52,611 nucleotides of DNA from NCBI GenBank assembly GCA_944389315.1, contig CALXLX010000047.1, forward strand, positions 1 to 52,611, read 5' to 3'. This document shows, one piece after another, positions 8,378 to 17,607 of the stretch. Position 1 is the first letter of the stretch. The number at the start of each line of letters is the position of its first letter. A program made the position numbers and the translations under genes. The notes beneath the pieces are model-generated. The model was not told the DNA's origin. It saw nothing but the letters and a program-made list of their open reading frames with translations, and did not search any database. The stretch comes from an uncultured Opitutales bacterium. Its GTDB lineage: Bacteria; Verrucomicrobiota; Verrucomicrobiia; Opitutales; Intestinicryptomonadaceae.

Positions 8378-8863
8378 TTATCTTTTCCACGGCCTGATGC
8401 GCGGTATCCAGCGGGGGACATTCTTCTTGTACAGGGCGTATTCGTCTCCAAACCGTTTTTCCAGCCCGACTTCTTCGGAAAATATAAAATAAAACGTATT
8501 TATTATAAAGAATAACACTCCCCACGCAAAGATTCCCCACGACGAAAAGATAAGCGACTCTCCAAAGAGCATTATTATGATACCGGACAACATGGGGTTC
8601 CTGACATGGCTATACGGCCCGGATACGACGAGTTTCTTTGTCGGAGCCCACGGCGCAAGAGTTCCTTTGCCGATTTGCGCAAAGAGCAGCATTGTCCATG
8701 CAGCCAGCAATAGCCCGGCTAAGAACATAAGCATTCCGGCCAATGAGTAAAATGTGCAAGTGGGCGCCGCAAGCTTGCCCGTGAAATATAAAATAAGTGC
8801 CGGGATAGCTACCGTGGCGTTAAATGGCAGCAAAATGATTGCCTTTATCCAGGGCAATGACAT
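8378..8863 (-). CDS. Isoprenylcysteine/phospholipid methyltransferase-like membrane protein
   Basis: A 161-residue integral membrane protein with about four hydrophobic segments. It has the hallmark of the ICMT/PEMT family: GPYSHVRNPM (around residues 83-92) followed by a hydrophobic pair, then EEVGLEKRFGDEYALYKKNVPRWIPR near the C-terminus. In this fold those two regions bind S-adenosylmethionine at the membrane face. Bacterial members methylate varied small or lipid substrates, and the substrate cannot be deduced here. The length is typical for the bacterial subfamily. The gene stands alone upstream of the ribB leader on the same strand. Confidence 0.8.
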   Translation of the reverse strand: MSLPWIKAIILLPFNATVAIPALILYFTGKLAAPTCTFYSLAGMLMFLAGLLLAAWTMLLFAQIGKGTLAPWAPTKKLVVSGPYSHVRNPMLSGIIIMLFGESLIFSSWGIFAWGVLFFIINTFYFIFSEEVGLEKRFGDEYALYKKNVPRWIPRIRPWKR

Positions 8864-9386
8864 GGGATATCCTCGCGTTTGTGCTTTTTTATGCCGTTAT
8901 GTGTTTCCAAAGTTGAGCATAAAATTTTTGGAATCCGTGTCCACAAAAATAGATCTTGTGTATGTTCCCCGGAGAAGGGGTATGTGGGGCAATATGCGCA
9001 AGGCCTTTCTGTTAAATTAAAAAATGGTGTGGACGCAGGCATTCTCCTGTTTCCTGCCGCGCGATAAATCTTTGAAAGACGGTTTTCATTTTTATAAACA
9101 TGTGGTAAGTCCGGGGATTAAGATGTTTTTTGCCGGAAATATCATGCGTATTTTTTAATATAAATAGATAGTTTGCAGCATATTATTAAATGTATATATC
9201 TGCTTATCGATAGGCGTAACAAAGGACGGTTATCGCTTGTTTTTGACATATTTGTTCCGCTGGTATTGCGCATCTTTTTGCATGTTTGTAGCGTATGTTG
9301 CTCCGACATACATCGCTGTTCGAAAAATTTTTTATTTGTTGATTATTTCTTCCCCTTATATATACATTCTTTAAAAAATTTATAAT
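8864..9386. other. Intergenic region without supported gene
   Basis: About 520 bases between the divergent methyltransferase-like gene and the TetR gene, becoming strongly AT-rich after 9080. Several short open frames occur but none has protein-like composition with a ribosome site. It presumably holds promoters for both genes and possibly the TetR operator; I could not identify a convincing palindrome. Confidence 0.35.
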
Positions 9387-10085
9387 TTGAAATCCAAACG
9401 CAAAGAAAATAAGAACGGAAAAAGGACGCGTGCCCACCTGTTGGACGCAGCCGGCTCTATCTTTGCCAGGAAAGGCTATGCGGCAACATCTATAAGGGAT
9501 ATTGCAAAGCTTGCTCATACGCCCTTCGGCGGTATAACCTATCATTTTAAGACTAAGAAGAACCTGTTTAAAAAGACTCTCGAACACTTTGTTCTGGATA
9601 ACGCAAGATTTGATACGCTCTTTGAGGCCTTTGACAATGCGGATCCTTCCCGTCCGGAAACTCTGTCCAAAGCAATGTTCATCAGCATTCGCAACCTGAT
9701 TTATGTGTGCCATAAACCCGGAATGCGAATCAAGAATATAAACGGTCTGATAATGACACTCCTGCGTGACGGAGGCAGCGAAGCTAATAAGATGATACAG
9801 GTCCTCGGAGACAAGACTATGGAAAATGTCTATCGTCTTCTTGTGGAGGCCAATCCGCGCTTGTCGCGTACGGATATATACTGGTGGAGCCATATGTTCT
9901 GGGCTCTGATATTTTATCCGATGTACGGAGAGCTTTTGTTGCGCTCTGAGAGTGGCCAGAAGAAGTATTCCCAGGAGTTCTTGGATTCTCTGGCGGCGCG
10001 CATCACATATGCATGTTGCGTAACACTGGGGCTGCCTATTCCGGTGACTGAGGATTTTTGGAGGATGGACGAAGAGAGTAAATAG
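9387..10085 (+). CDS. TetR/AcrR-family transcriptional regulator
   Basis: The N-terminal 60 residues form a typical TetR DNA-binding domain: TRAHLLDAAGSIFARKGYAA, then TSIRDIAKLAHT and ITYHFKTKKNLFKKTLE (helix-turn-helix plus the tyrosine-containing recognition end). The remaining 170 residues are the variable ligand/dimer domain. Near the C-terminus there is a LLRSESGQ segment. The start is a TTG at 9387: the frame is closed by a stop at 9372 and no ATG is near, so a non-ATG start is required. The neighbour it controls is not obvious; the closest genes are the methyltransferase-like gene upstream and the sigma-factor cluster downstream. Confidence 0.87.
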   Translation: MKSKRKENKNGKRTRAHLLDAAGSIFARKGYAATSIRDIAKLAHTPFGGITYHFKTKKNLFKKTLEHFVLDNARFDTLFEAFDNADPSRPETLSKAMFISIRNLIYVCHKPGMRIKNINGLIMTLLRDGGSEANKMIQVLGDKTMENVYRLLVEANPRLSRTDIYWWSHMFWALIFYPMYGELLLRSESGQKKYSQEFLDSLAARITYACCVTLGLPIPVTEDFWRMDEESK

Positions 10086-10425
10086 CCTTTTTTTGGCATA
10101 TCTTCGCGCATATGTTTTTTTCTATTGCCTTATATTTCTCGAATGGTTTTGGCAGGGCCTATTTAGTCGTCGCATTTTTCTCAACGCTCTTTGCCTTTAT
10201 TATGGAGTAGGTTGTTATACCGGGATATTCACAGCAGCCTCCAAAGAACAAACACCCGGGTATATACGTTTTTAGCGCTTGGATTTCCTTCCGTTGCGGT
10301 TTATTCCCGTGAATCGGTTTTCAAGGCTTTTATGGGCATTAAATATGTCTCCATTTCGAATGGACATGCCTTGCGAAACTCACTTTGGCCGAGTAGATTT
10401 AGGCGGCAAGGGCGTGCGTGCATTT
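10086..10425. other. Intergenic region between convergent genes
   Basis: This lies between the ends of the rightward TetR gene and the leftward anti-sigma gene. Short open frames on the plus strand continue into the shadow of the anti-sigma gene and are not convincing. No strong terminator hairpin was found. Confidence 0.3.
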
Positions 10426-10926
10426 TTAGCGAGGAGGAAGCCTGTCTTTATTGGAGTTGCCTTCGCCGTAATCATGCCGGCGCAAGAGCGGCGCATTATA
10501 CGGGAAATGGTGCACTATCAAGAGCTCGTCCTCTCCGTAGAAATATTTTGCCGCTCTCATGGCAGCCAATGTTGCCTCTATGGATATATCCCATTTGTGC
10601 TCGTAATCGGATATGATCTGCAATTCGCCGTCTTTCATGACGAGCCTTTTCCCGCCAGAGACCTCCATGTCTATGCTTCCAAAGTTATTGTCCGGTACGG
10701 TATATTTTTTGTCCGAAGGTCTTAATAAAAGCGTAAACACAATACATGCGGCCGCTCCGAACGCGCAGCCCCATGCAAACCTGCGGTAGGCGCGCGCCTT
10801 GGTTTTGCGTGCATTTATAAGTTCGGCGCGGCGCAAGATGCCTGACTTCTGCTCGGGGAGCAGATCTATGTCGGCAAAACTCTCAAATGCACTTTTTATC
10901 TTTGTTTCAATGGAGTCTGTTTTCAT
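10426..10926 (-). CDS. Probable anti-sigma factor (single-pass membrane protein)
   Basis: A 166-residue protein overlapping the ECF sigma gene by 20 bases. Residues 1-48 are cytoplasmic, charged and helical. One membrane segment lies at about residues 50-67 (GCAFGAAACIVFTLLL), and a periplasmic domain of about 100 residues follows. This layout and position match membrane anti-sigma factors that hold an ECF sigma factor inactive. No zinc-binding HxxxCxxC anti-sigma motif is visible, so the assignment rests on context and topology. The C-terminus is basic and proline-rich. Confidence 0.6.
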   Translation of the reverse strand: MKTDSIETKIKSAFESFADIDLLPEQKSGILRRAELINARKTKARAYRRFAWGCAFGAAACIVFTLLLRPSDKKYTVPDNNFGSIDMEVSGGKRLVMKDGELQIISDYEHKWDISIEATLAAMRAAKYFYGEDELLIVHHFPYNAPLLRRHDYGEGNSNKDRLPPR

Positions 10927-11404
10927 CTTGCATTTGCCTTTTTAAGGTTTCAAGAGCTCGGGAAATGTATACGCCCACATTGGCGGACGATATGTCTAAG
11001 GCCTCGGCAATCTCAGAATATTTAAGCTGGGAAAAATATCTTAGCATGAGAATTTCTTGCTGGCGCTGCGGAAGTTTTGATATCAGGGAGAGCAGATACT
11101 CCTTTTGCATGCAGTCGGAATTGGCGGGTTCTTCGGCAAGTTCGGATATCTGCAGCTCGTCAAATTCCGCGATGAATCTTCTCTTTCTCAAGATGTCTAT
11201 GGTCTGGTTTCTGCATGTGCGGTACAGCCATGCGCCTATGCTCCTTTCGTCTATGTTGTCGAGCTCGCAGAGTTTAAGGAAGGTCTCCGAGGCGGCGTCG
11301 CGGGCGAGGTCGGCATCGCGGCAGATCAGCCGCGAATATGCGACCAACCTGCGCGAATACCCCTCTACCAACCTCGAAATTGTCTCTAATCTATTATCGT
11401 CCAC
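10907..11404 (-). CDS. ECF RNA polymerase sigma factor
   Basis: A 165-residue sigma-70 family protein with only regions 2 and 4, as in extracytoplasmic-function sigma factors. Region 2 is seen in AYSRLICRDADLARDAASET and the following WLYRTCRNQTIDILRKR. Region 4 is LPQRQQEILMLRYFSQLKY then the helix-turn-helix SEIAEALDISSANVGVYISR. The start is GTG (11402-11404), overlapping by one base the TAG stop of the giant Sel1-repeat gene upstream (TAGTG). Translation is therefore probably coupled. A probable anti-sigma gene follows with a 20-base overlap. The target promoters are unknown; the divergent envelope operon at 16185 is an attractive candidate. Confidence 0.92.
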   Translation of the reverse strand: MDDNRLETISRLVEGYSRRLVAYSRLICRDADLARDAASETFLKLCELDNIDERSIGAWLYRTCRNQTIDILRKRRFIAEFDELQISELAEEPANSDCMQKEYLLSLISKLPQRQQEILMLRYFSQLKYSEIAEALDISSANVGVYISRALETLKRQMQDENRLH

Positions 11405-14400
11405 TATTTCCGCTTGAGGTACTTCTTCCTCTCCTCCTCCGCACGAATTTTTGCCTTGTCGAGTTTTATCTTGAGCTCCTCAACCTTCTCCGGATTCTCA
11501 AAGCCCTTTTCCTCCCCGAAGAATTTGATAAGTCTGTTGAATGCCTTTACGCTAAAACGCGGGTTTTTGGCGGTATCGGCTACTTTTTCTAATTCGTCCA
11601 GCCAAAATAAGCATATTTCTTTGCTCTTTGGCAGGGTGGGGTTGTCAACTACGCATGTATCGGTTATTTCCGTATTTGGATTAAACCACTCTGCATAGGT
11701 AAGAAAAGGATGCCAGACGCCGCATCTTGATGTTTTTATCTTTCTTACTGCTGAGATAATCTCCCTTACCTTTTCCGGAGATTTTTCAACGCCTATGCCT
11801 TCCATATAGCAATATGCAAGAACTCCGTAGGCTCTCCATAGATATCCTATAGATTTAAGCTCGGACTTTATCGCCTCATTGAGATACTCCACGGCTCTTT
11901 TCTCGTCCTTCTCTACCCCTATGCCATTCATAAGCAAGAGAGCCATATCGATCTTTGCATTTATAGAATCTGGGGATAGTTTCAACCACTCCTCGGCTAA
12001 TGAGAATGCCTTTGCAGAATCGGCCTTGTCTGGAGAATTTTTTAGTATTCTTATTGCCTCTGAAAATCCCCAATAATCTTCGTCGGCATTATATGCCTTC
12101 TGTTTTCTAAGACGGGCGAATTTCTCATAGAACTCGGCGGCTTGTTTCAAATCTTGCTTTGCGTATTTGCCCTCTTCAAGAATTATTGCATATGACAGCA
12201 AAGCGTTGATATGGGGTTCTTCCATATTTGCGGCGCGCCTTATCATTTCAACCCCAAGTTCCGGGCATTTTGGCGCGGCATTAAAATCGAAAACAATATA
12301 CCCGCTTCCGAAGACTAATTGATCTCCATAAAGAGCAAGATTATAAGATGGGTCACATGATTTCTCTATAAGGTCTATATATTTATTTGACATTTCTTCA
12401 GATTTTTCAACACCAAGCCCCATCTTATACATAAGTGCCAGCCATGCACAGTTAGCTGCATTTATAGAATTATATATTCTGGTATGGTTTGAAAATATCT
12501 CAAACGCTTTTTTGTAGTCTTGCTTTGTTCCGCGCCCGGAAAAATACATTACACCGAGTTCGCTTGAGCATAATTCATAGCCGTATTCGTCCATCTTTGA
12601 GAACATCTCAAATGCTTTTTTATCTCCCTCGGGAGTGTTTTCATTAAGGAAACGGCGTCCCGCAAAGGCCATTGCATTTTCATCTTTAGCTTCGATAAGA
12701 ATCTCCTCAATTTTATCTCTGAGAGCTGTTTCTTTGTTTTTCTCTAAGAAAGAAAGTAGATCCAAAGATCCTATATTTCTTAATTCTTTTATATCCAACT
12801 TTTTTATATTATCTATAATTATGTCCTTAGGTATTCTAACTTTACAGAAATCTATATATCTACTATATCCTAATGAATTTTGGATGATGGAACGTGCTGC
12901 AAGTCCTATAGGTTTGTCAAATAACCTTTTGTAATATTTTACAGCCAACGGCTTATTTTCTTTTACGCCCAATCCGTAATAATATAGCTCTGCGAGCGGC
13001 GTTGTGTAATTTAGGTTATTGGGAGACTCATCATTTAATTCCTTATACAATTTGTAGGCACTTTCATAGTTCTTTGCCTCCATTTCTTTCTCTGCTAACA
13101 CGGTTTTTATGGTATTATTTTCTTGATTTTCTTTATACATATTACGCAATTCCTCAACAGTACATTTGAAAAACTCATTTGGCCTCCATAATGTACGATT
13201 ATTAGTATGTTCCGCAATGAACAGGTTTAAAGAGCTTAAATTATCTTGTAATACTTTACTTCTTGGCGGATATGAATATTGCAAAACATTTATAGGCATA
13301 GAGAGTTCGCCTTTTTGGCTTTCTCTATGTAGTTTTAGATATTCCGAAGATAATGAAATATCCTTGCGCGTTTTTCCCATTCCCGAATATGCATATGCCA
13401 ACAATATATAGGCGTCTTTGGAATAAATTTTATCTTTTGATAGCGCTTTTAAAGATGATATTATTTCATCAAATTCTTGTGGAGATTTTTTGGCATCGGT
13501 TGTTATGAGCCTGTATGCAAGCCATTCTTTAAACCCTTCATTGTTCTTTGAGTATTTTGAAAGAAAATTGAGCCGCTCCTCCAAACAATCTCCCCAGATA
13601 TAATTAGAACAATTGTATACGATAGAATCGTCATGGGTCTTTTCGTAAAGTTGTATATTATAATGTAGCTCGTCTTTATTGCTGGGGTATTCTATTGGCA
13701 AATTAAGTTCTTTTAGTTTTTTAATATAATCATCTCTGAAAAATCCGGGTATGGTTAAAAAAGGTGACGATTTTGCGAGGAATTTTATAGCATTTACATA
13801 GCCTTCTTTCGCGAGATCGATTAATCTGTCGTATGCAATCTTTTTATAGGGAGATTCTTCATATGGCGAGTTATTATAATACATGCATAGGGAGTAAAGA
13901 AACCGATTGTCTTGTGTTTGTGGAAGCAACTTAAAATAATTTAAAAACTCTGTATCTACAACAACAGATTCTTTTGGATCATTTATATTATTCCAATATT
14001 CTCTTCCTGTTTTACTATCAAATAAATGGTGATCATAATAGAGTAATATCTGGACTTTAGAAGATTTACTTATGCTGTTTCTAATCGCAAGGACATCTTC
14101 TGGCTTATAACCTTCAAGCTCGTTTTTCTCTATTAGAATTGCTGCAAGTTCCTTCATTAAATTATTCCATGGGCAATTAGAATTTAGAAACGTTTTTATA
14201 TATTTCCCAGCCATGGGCACATCTTTCTTTATGCCTCGCCCTATATAAAAGCTAAATGCAATATTAAAGGCTTTTTGGGGATCTCCCAAATCTACGGAGT
14301 CTTTAGCATAGGCAAATGCCGCCATTGCATTTGGTTCTACAAGATATTTCCCGTATCCGACAGGGATGCCCCGATAATAAATATCATGAAGGCGATCTAA

Positions 14401-15933
14401 TGCAGCAGTATTCCCCAGCTTTGCCGCAACCAGGTAATTGCTAAGCGCTGAATCTACCGATGTTGTCTTTACGGTATATCCATCTATCTTGGAGTACTTC
14501 TCTGCATTTGTTTTAAATAAGTCCAAATCTCCCAGAATCGTATATGCGTTTGCCGTCCATGCGTTTTCGCCGCCTATGCGTATTGCCTCTGATGCGTAGG
14601 CGCGAGCCTTGTCCGCGTCGAAATCCACCGGCATATTTACCCTCTCAAATGTGGTATTTTTTGAGTTTCCATCCCAGTACAGTTGCGCAAGGGCAAGATT
14701 TGCATATTGGCTGCCTTCTTTTGCCATCTTCTCAAGCAAGCCTATCGCCTCTTTTGCATTGGTGTTGTTGTATTTTCCTATGGTATATCTGCCTGTATAT
14801 AATGTTTTAATTCCCAAGAGTTTTTTAGCGTATTCTACTTTGCCTATTTCGTCGGTCGCGTCTTTCAACTCTTCCAGGCTCTTCTTTTTGGCTTCCTCCA
14901 CTTTTTGGGCGATGGATAAATTATATTGCCTAAGACGCTCCGTCTTGTTGTTCTCAAACTCCGTTGAAAGGCTTCTGTATGTCTTTGCGTCTATGGGTGA
15001 GCTAAAAATAAATGCGTTTTTGCGCCCGTAGGATTCCTCAAAACTATCCGCAAAATGTTTGCACCACCAGGGGTTTCTTATCTGCGCTATCTTATCCCTA
15101 AACCCTTTTGCCTTTCCCGCGTCTTTTTTTACCCCGAGGCCGTTTTCATAGGCGCAGGCGGTTATGGCTGCGGCCTTGGCTTGCGCATAAAGGTTGCTGC
15201 CGGAACTTTGCATTAGGGATTCTTCCATAGTAAAGTTCTTGCGTGCCATGAAATCTGAGACGAGCGGCTTTAACTCGGATAGGGCAGGCTCCCATTTGCC
15301 GGATTTCGCGAGCTCCTGGGCGTATCTGACCTTGTAATTTCCCCCTCCATTTTTTGAGATCTCGGATAGCTTCTTGTATAGGAATATATTTTCGGCGGAG
15401 GTATCTATGAAGCCTTTAAGGCTCTGTGTGTGGGTGTCTATAAAGAAGGCAAGTTTTATTGCGGCCGGTTGGAAATCTTCCTTCGCATAGGCAATGAGAG
15501 CGTCGTAGGCGTCGTCAAAAGCTTTTTTGTCTTTCGCAATCAGGGCGCGTTTCAAATCGTCGATTAGCAGGTCGCATTTGGCCAATGCGGAGGTGTAGGA
15601 ATTGCCCTTGCGCGAGATTTGCTCCAGTAAGGATTTTCTCTCCTCGGGAGCGGAGAAACTATTTGCGATATAATATCCCGCGGTAAGGTTGTCGGCGTCT
15701 TCGTACAATGTTTTCATTTCCAGCATGGCTTTGCTGGGCGAGGAGCTTAGCTTGTCAACAGCAAGGCGCAGCTTGGCCTCCACATTGCCCTCGTTTGCGA
15801 GCCGTTCGACTTCTATCAAAGGCTTCTGATAGATAAGAGCCTCCTTCTCGTGTTGGGAATAATCTATCCTGCCGTATGCGGTCAAAAAAACGGCAAAAAT
15901 AGATGCTATGCAAAGGCAGATTTCTAGTCTCAT
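11404..15933 (-). CDS. Giant secreted Sel1-like repeat protein
   Basis: About 1,509 residues from the ATG at 15933, with an N-terminal hydrophobic segment (ICLCIASIFAVFLTAYG) that is a signal peptide or anchor. The frame is open up to a TTG at 16170, but that extension is Cys-rich and does not look coding. Many Sel1/TPR-type helical repeats are visible, such as LAELYYYGLGVKENKPLAVK, LGVMYFSGRGTKQDYKKAF, LALMYKMGLGVEKSEEM, MALLLMNGIGVEKDEKRAV and LAYCYMEGIGVEKSPEK. Such solenoids mediate protein-protein contacts. The C-terminus is a charged helix ending KKYLKRK. It heads a three-gene unit with an ECF sigma factor and anti-sigma factor. A regulatory or envelope-sensing scaffold is an inference. 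The middle (about 12,600-14,200) is visibly AT-richer than both ends. Confidence 0.85.
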   Translation of the reverse strand: MRLEICLCIASIFAVFLTAYGRIDYSQHEKEALIYQKPLIEVERLANEGNVEAKLRLAVDKLSSSPSKAMLEMKTLYEDADNLTAGYYIANSFSAPEERKSLLEQISRKGNSYTSALAKCDLLIDDLKRALIAKDKKAFDDAYDALIAYAKEDFQPAAIKLAFFIDTHTQSLKGFIDTSAENIFLYKKLSEISKNGGGNYKVRYAQELAKSGKWEPALSELKPLVSDFMARKNFTMEESLMQSSGSNLYAQAKAAAITACAYENGLGVKKDAGKAKGFRDKIAQIRNPWWCKHFADSFEESYGRKNAFIFSSPIDAKTYRSLSTEFENNKTERLRQYNLSIAQKVEEAKKKSLEELKDATDEIGKVEYAKKLLGIKTLYTGRYTIGKYNNTNAKEAIGLLEKMAKEGSQYANLALAQLYWDGNSKNTTFERVNMPVDFDADKARAYASEAIRIGGENAWTANAYTILGDLDLFKTNAEKYSKIDGYTVKTTSVDSALSNYLVAAKLGNTAALDRLHDIYYRGIPVGYGKYLVEPNAMAAFAYAKDSVDLGDPQKAFNIAFSFYIGRGIKKDVPMAGKYIKTFLNSNCPWNNLMKELAAILIEKNELEGYKPEDVLAIRNSISKSSKVQILLYYDHHLFDSKTGREYWNNINDPKESVVVDTEFLNYFKLLPQTQDNRFLYSLCMYYNNSPYEESPYKKIAYDRLIDLAKEGYVNAIKFLAKSSPFLTIPGFFRDDYIKKLKELNLPIEYPSNKDELHYNIQLYEKTHDDSIVYNCSNYIWGDCLEERLNFLSKYSKNNEGFKEWLAYRLITTDAKKSPQEFDEIISSLKALSKDKIYSKDAYILLAYAYSGMGKTRKDISLSSEYLKLHRESQKGELSMPINVLQYSYPPRSKVLQDNLSSLNLFIAEHTNNRTLWRPNEFFKCTVEELRNMYKENQENNTIKTVLAEKEMEAKNYESAYKLYKELNDESPNNLNYTTPLAELYYYGLGVKENKPLAVKYYKRLFDKPIGLAARSIIQNSLGYSRYIDFCKVRIPKDIIIDNIKKLDIKELRNIGSLDLLSFLEKNKETALRDKIEEILIEAKDENAMAFAGRRFLNENTPEGDKKAFEMFSKMDEYGYELCSSELGVMYFSGRGTKQDYKKAFEIFSNHTRIYNSINAANCAWLALMYKMGLGVEKSEEMSNKYIDLIEKSCDPSYNLALYGDQLVFGSGYIVFDFNAAPKCPELGVEMIRRAANMEEPHINALLSYAIILEEGKYAKQDLKQAAEFYEKFARLRKQKAYNADEDYWGFSEAIRILKNSPDKADSAKAFSLAEEWLKLSPDSINAKIDMALLLMNGIGVEKDEKRAVEYLNEAIKSELKSIGYLWRAYGVLAYCYMEGIGVEKSPEKVREIISAVRKIKTSRCGVWHPFLTYAEWFNPNTEITDTCVVDNPTLPKSKEICLFWLDELEKVADTAKNPRFSVKAFNRLIKFFGEEKGFENPEKVEELKIKLDKAKIRAEEERKKYLKRK

Positions 15934-16184
15934 ATATTCCAATACGAATCTCGACTGCACATTATTACAATAATGCAGAAAATATTCTATCCTCACAATA
16001 GAATTTACGACTCCGCTTTTCTCGGAAGGTTCTGAATATAAATCACAATTATTCGGACATAAATGACAAAAAATACTCATCAACCGCCTCCTAACGGGAA
16101 ATTCAAAGCATTGTAAGATTGTGCAGAATAAATGCTTGACAAAACCGTAAATGTTGAATTTTTTGTTCAAAAAATTTTTATAAG

Positions 16185-16781
16185 ATGAATTATCTTATTA
16201 TAAAGAGAGCAATACTTGGATTAGTCGTCTTCTTGTCGGCAATCTTCCTTTCGGCTGCCGATATGGGGGACTCTGCCGGCGCAAAATCTCAAAATTCGGA
16301 ACCCGCGGCGCCAAGCAGTGCAGAAATTGTTGAACGCCTCTTAAAATACGGAGAAGACGGGCAGATAATGCTGACCTACGAAAAGGACAAAAAAACAATC
16401 AAGACTATATATATTGTCTCTGTTTCGCCCCTCAGCCGCAACTATACTAAGTCGAGAGCCCAAAAGAAGGCCGCAAGCCTGACCCGCATTAACGCGGAAC
16501 AAACCCTTGTCAGATTCCTAAACAGCAGAGTAAGAACTTCCACGTCAATGGCATCCAACATGTCGGACAGGGGCTCTTCCGCCTCCGTCGATACGCGCAT
16601 TAAGGAGTCTTTTTCGGCGGAATCCAATGCTTTGCTGTCGAGCCTGATGAAGGTGGCCACAAATGCCGATAGAGACGGAAGCTATGTGGCTGTCTTCGCT
16701 TGGAACAATAAAATAAATGAAGGGGTGAAAAAAGCCTCTTCGTCAATGCAGGAAACTTATCATAACACTATAATAGAATAA
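16185..16781 (+). CDS. Secreted protein of unknown function (paralogue of next gene)
   Basis: A 198-residue protein with an N-terminal signal peptide (ILGLVVFLSAIFLSA). It shares with the next gene a common plan: EIVERLLKYGEDG versus KIVENLLSRGESG, a conserved IVSVSPL/IVGVAPL strand, an RAQKKAASLTRINAEQTL helix, a Ser-rich middle, and the ending NADRDGSYVAVFAWNNKI versus NRDGSYVAVYVWNRNI. This pattern recalls LPP20-like envelope proteins, though that is a guess. It is the first gene of the rightward envelope run and diverges from the Sel1-repeat gene. No clear Shine-Dalgarno site precedes the ATG (TTTTTATAAG), which is odd. Confidence 0.8.
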   Translation: MNYLIIKRAILGLVVFLSAIFLSAADMGDSAGAKSQNSEPAAPSSAEIVERLLKYGEDGQIMLTYEKDKKTIKTIYIVSVSPLSRNYTKSRAQKKAASLTRINAEQTLVRFLNSRVRTSTSMASNMSDRGSSASVDTRIKESFSAESNALLSSLMKVATNADRDGSYVAVFAWNNKINEGVKKASSSMQETYHNTIIE

Positions 16782-16812
16782 CCATAAACATCTTCAAAAA
16801 AGGAACTAAAGT

Positions 16813-17556
16813 ATGAAAAAAATCATCGCGACTCTGTTTTGTATGTCCATATGTGCGCTTTTTGCCCAGAATCAAAATGTCTCAAGCCAGTCCCAACAGA
16901 AGATTGTCGAGAATCTATTGTCGAGGGGCGAATCCGGCGGAGCATCGTGGACTTTGGCTGATGACGGATCCCTAAAAAGCCTCTTCATAGTTGGCGTTGC
17001 GCCTTTAAATAAAGCATTGCCAAGCGCATATGCAAAAAAAATGGGCGCAACCCAGGCCAGGCTCGATGCCGAGACAACCCTCTCAAAAACCCTAAATACG
17101 ATGTTTACGGCCAGCCAGTCGGCAAGCGGAGAAATGATTGTCAAGATAAACGGCGAAGCCGCCGGCGACCAGCAAGGGTCCGGTTCTACACAGTCTTCCA
17201 TGGTGAGCCAGGTTAGCGAAGAAATGAAAAGCGTTACAAAAACAGCGCAGGCCGGACTGATGCAACTGGCGGTGGATCCCAATAGGGACGGCTCTTATGT
17301 GGCCGTATATGTCTGGAATAGAAATATAACCCAGCAGCTCAAGGAAGTCTCAAAGGTGTCCGCAGATGTCGCAAAACAAAGCCTGAAAGACTACAAGGAA
17401 ACCAAGGAGATTGCCGATTCTATCGACAATGCTCAGCAGGCTGTAGAACAGAATTCCGCGCCAGAGGCGGTCGAGCGTAGTGCCGGAAAATCCGGAAAAT
17501 TTGAAGGCGTTAAGGGAAACCCAAACCAGAAAATCATACTGCCGGAGGGCCTGTAG
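16813..17556 (+). CDS. Secreted protein of unknown function (paralogue of previous gene)
   Basis: A 247-residue exported protein with signal peptide (IIATLFCMSICALFA, cleavage before QNQ). It is homologous along its first 180 residues to the product of 16185-16781 and has an additional polar C-terminal tail of about 60 residues (ADVAKQSLKDYKETKE onward). The middle is rich in Ser, Gln and Gly. An AGGA Shine-Dalgarno precedes the ATG. It lies 31 bases after the paralogue, so the pair is probably co-transcribed. The duplicated partners may form hetero-oligomers; that is inference. Confidence 0.8.
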   Translation: MKKIIATLFCMSICALFAQNQNVSSQSQQKIVENLLSRGESGGASWTLADDGSLKSLFIVGVAPLNKALPSAYAKKMGATQARLDAETTLSKTLNTMFTASQSASGEMIVKINGEAAGDQQGSGSTQSSMVSQVSEEMKSVTKTAQAGLMQLAVDPNRDGSYVAVYVWNRNITQQLKEVSKVSADVAKQSLKDYKETKEIADSIDNAQQAVEQNSAPEAVERSAGKSGKFEGVKGNPNQKIILPEGL

Positions 17557-17607
17557 TAACATCGGTTAGACGGCGCATTTTATCTTATCTGGGATCGAAA
17601 CATAGAC

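Noticed and set aside
9204..9893. Leftward open frame of 229 codons overlapping the TetR gene
   Set aside because: The plus-strand TetR motifs are unmistakable, and this frame has shadow composition with no ribosome site.
16130..16184. Promoter formed by TTGACA at 16136 and a TATAAG next to the 16185 start
   Set aside because: The two boxes are far apart (more than 35 bases) and TATAAG would place the transcript start inside the gene.
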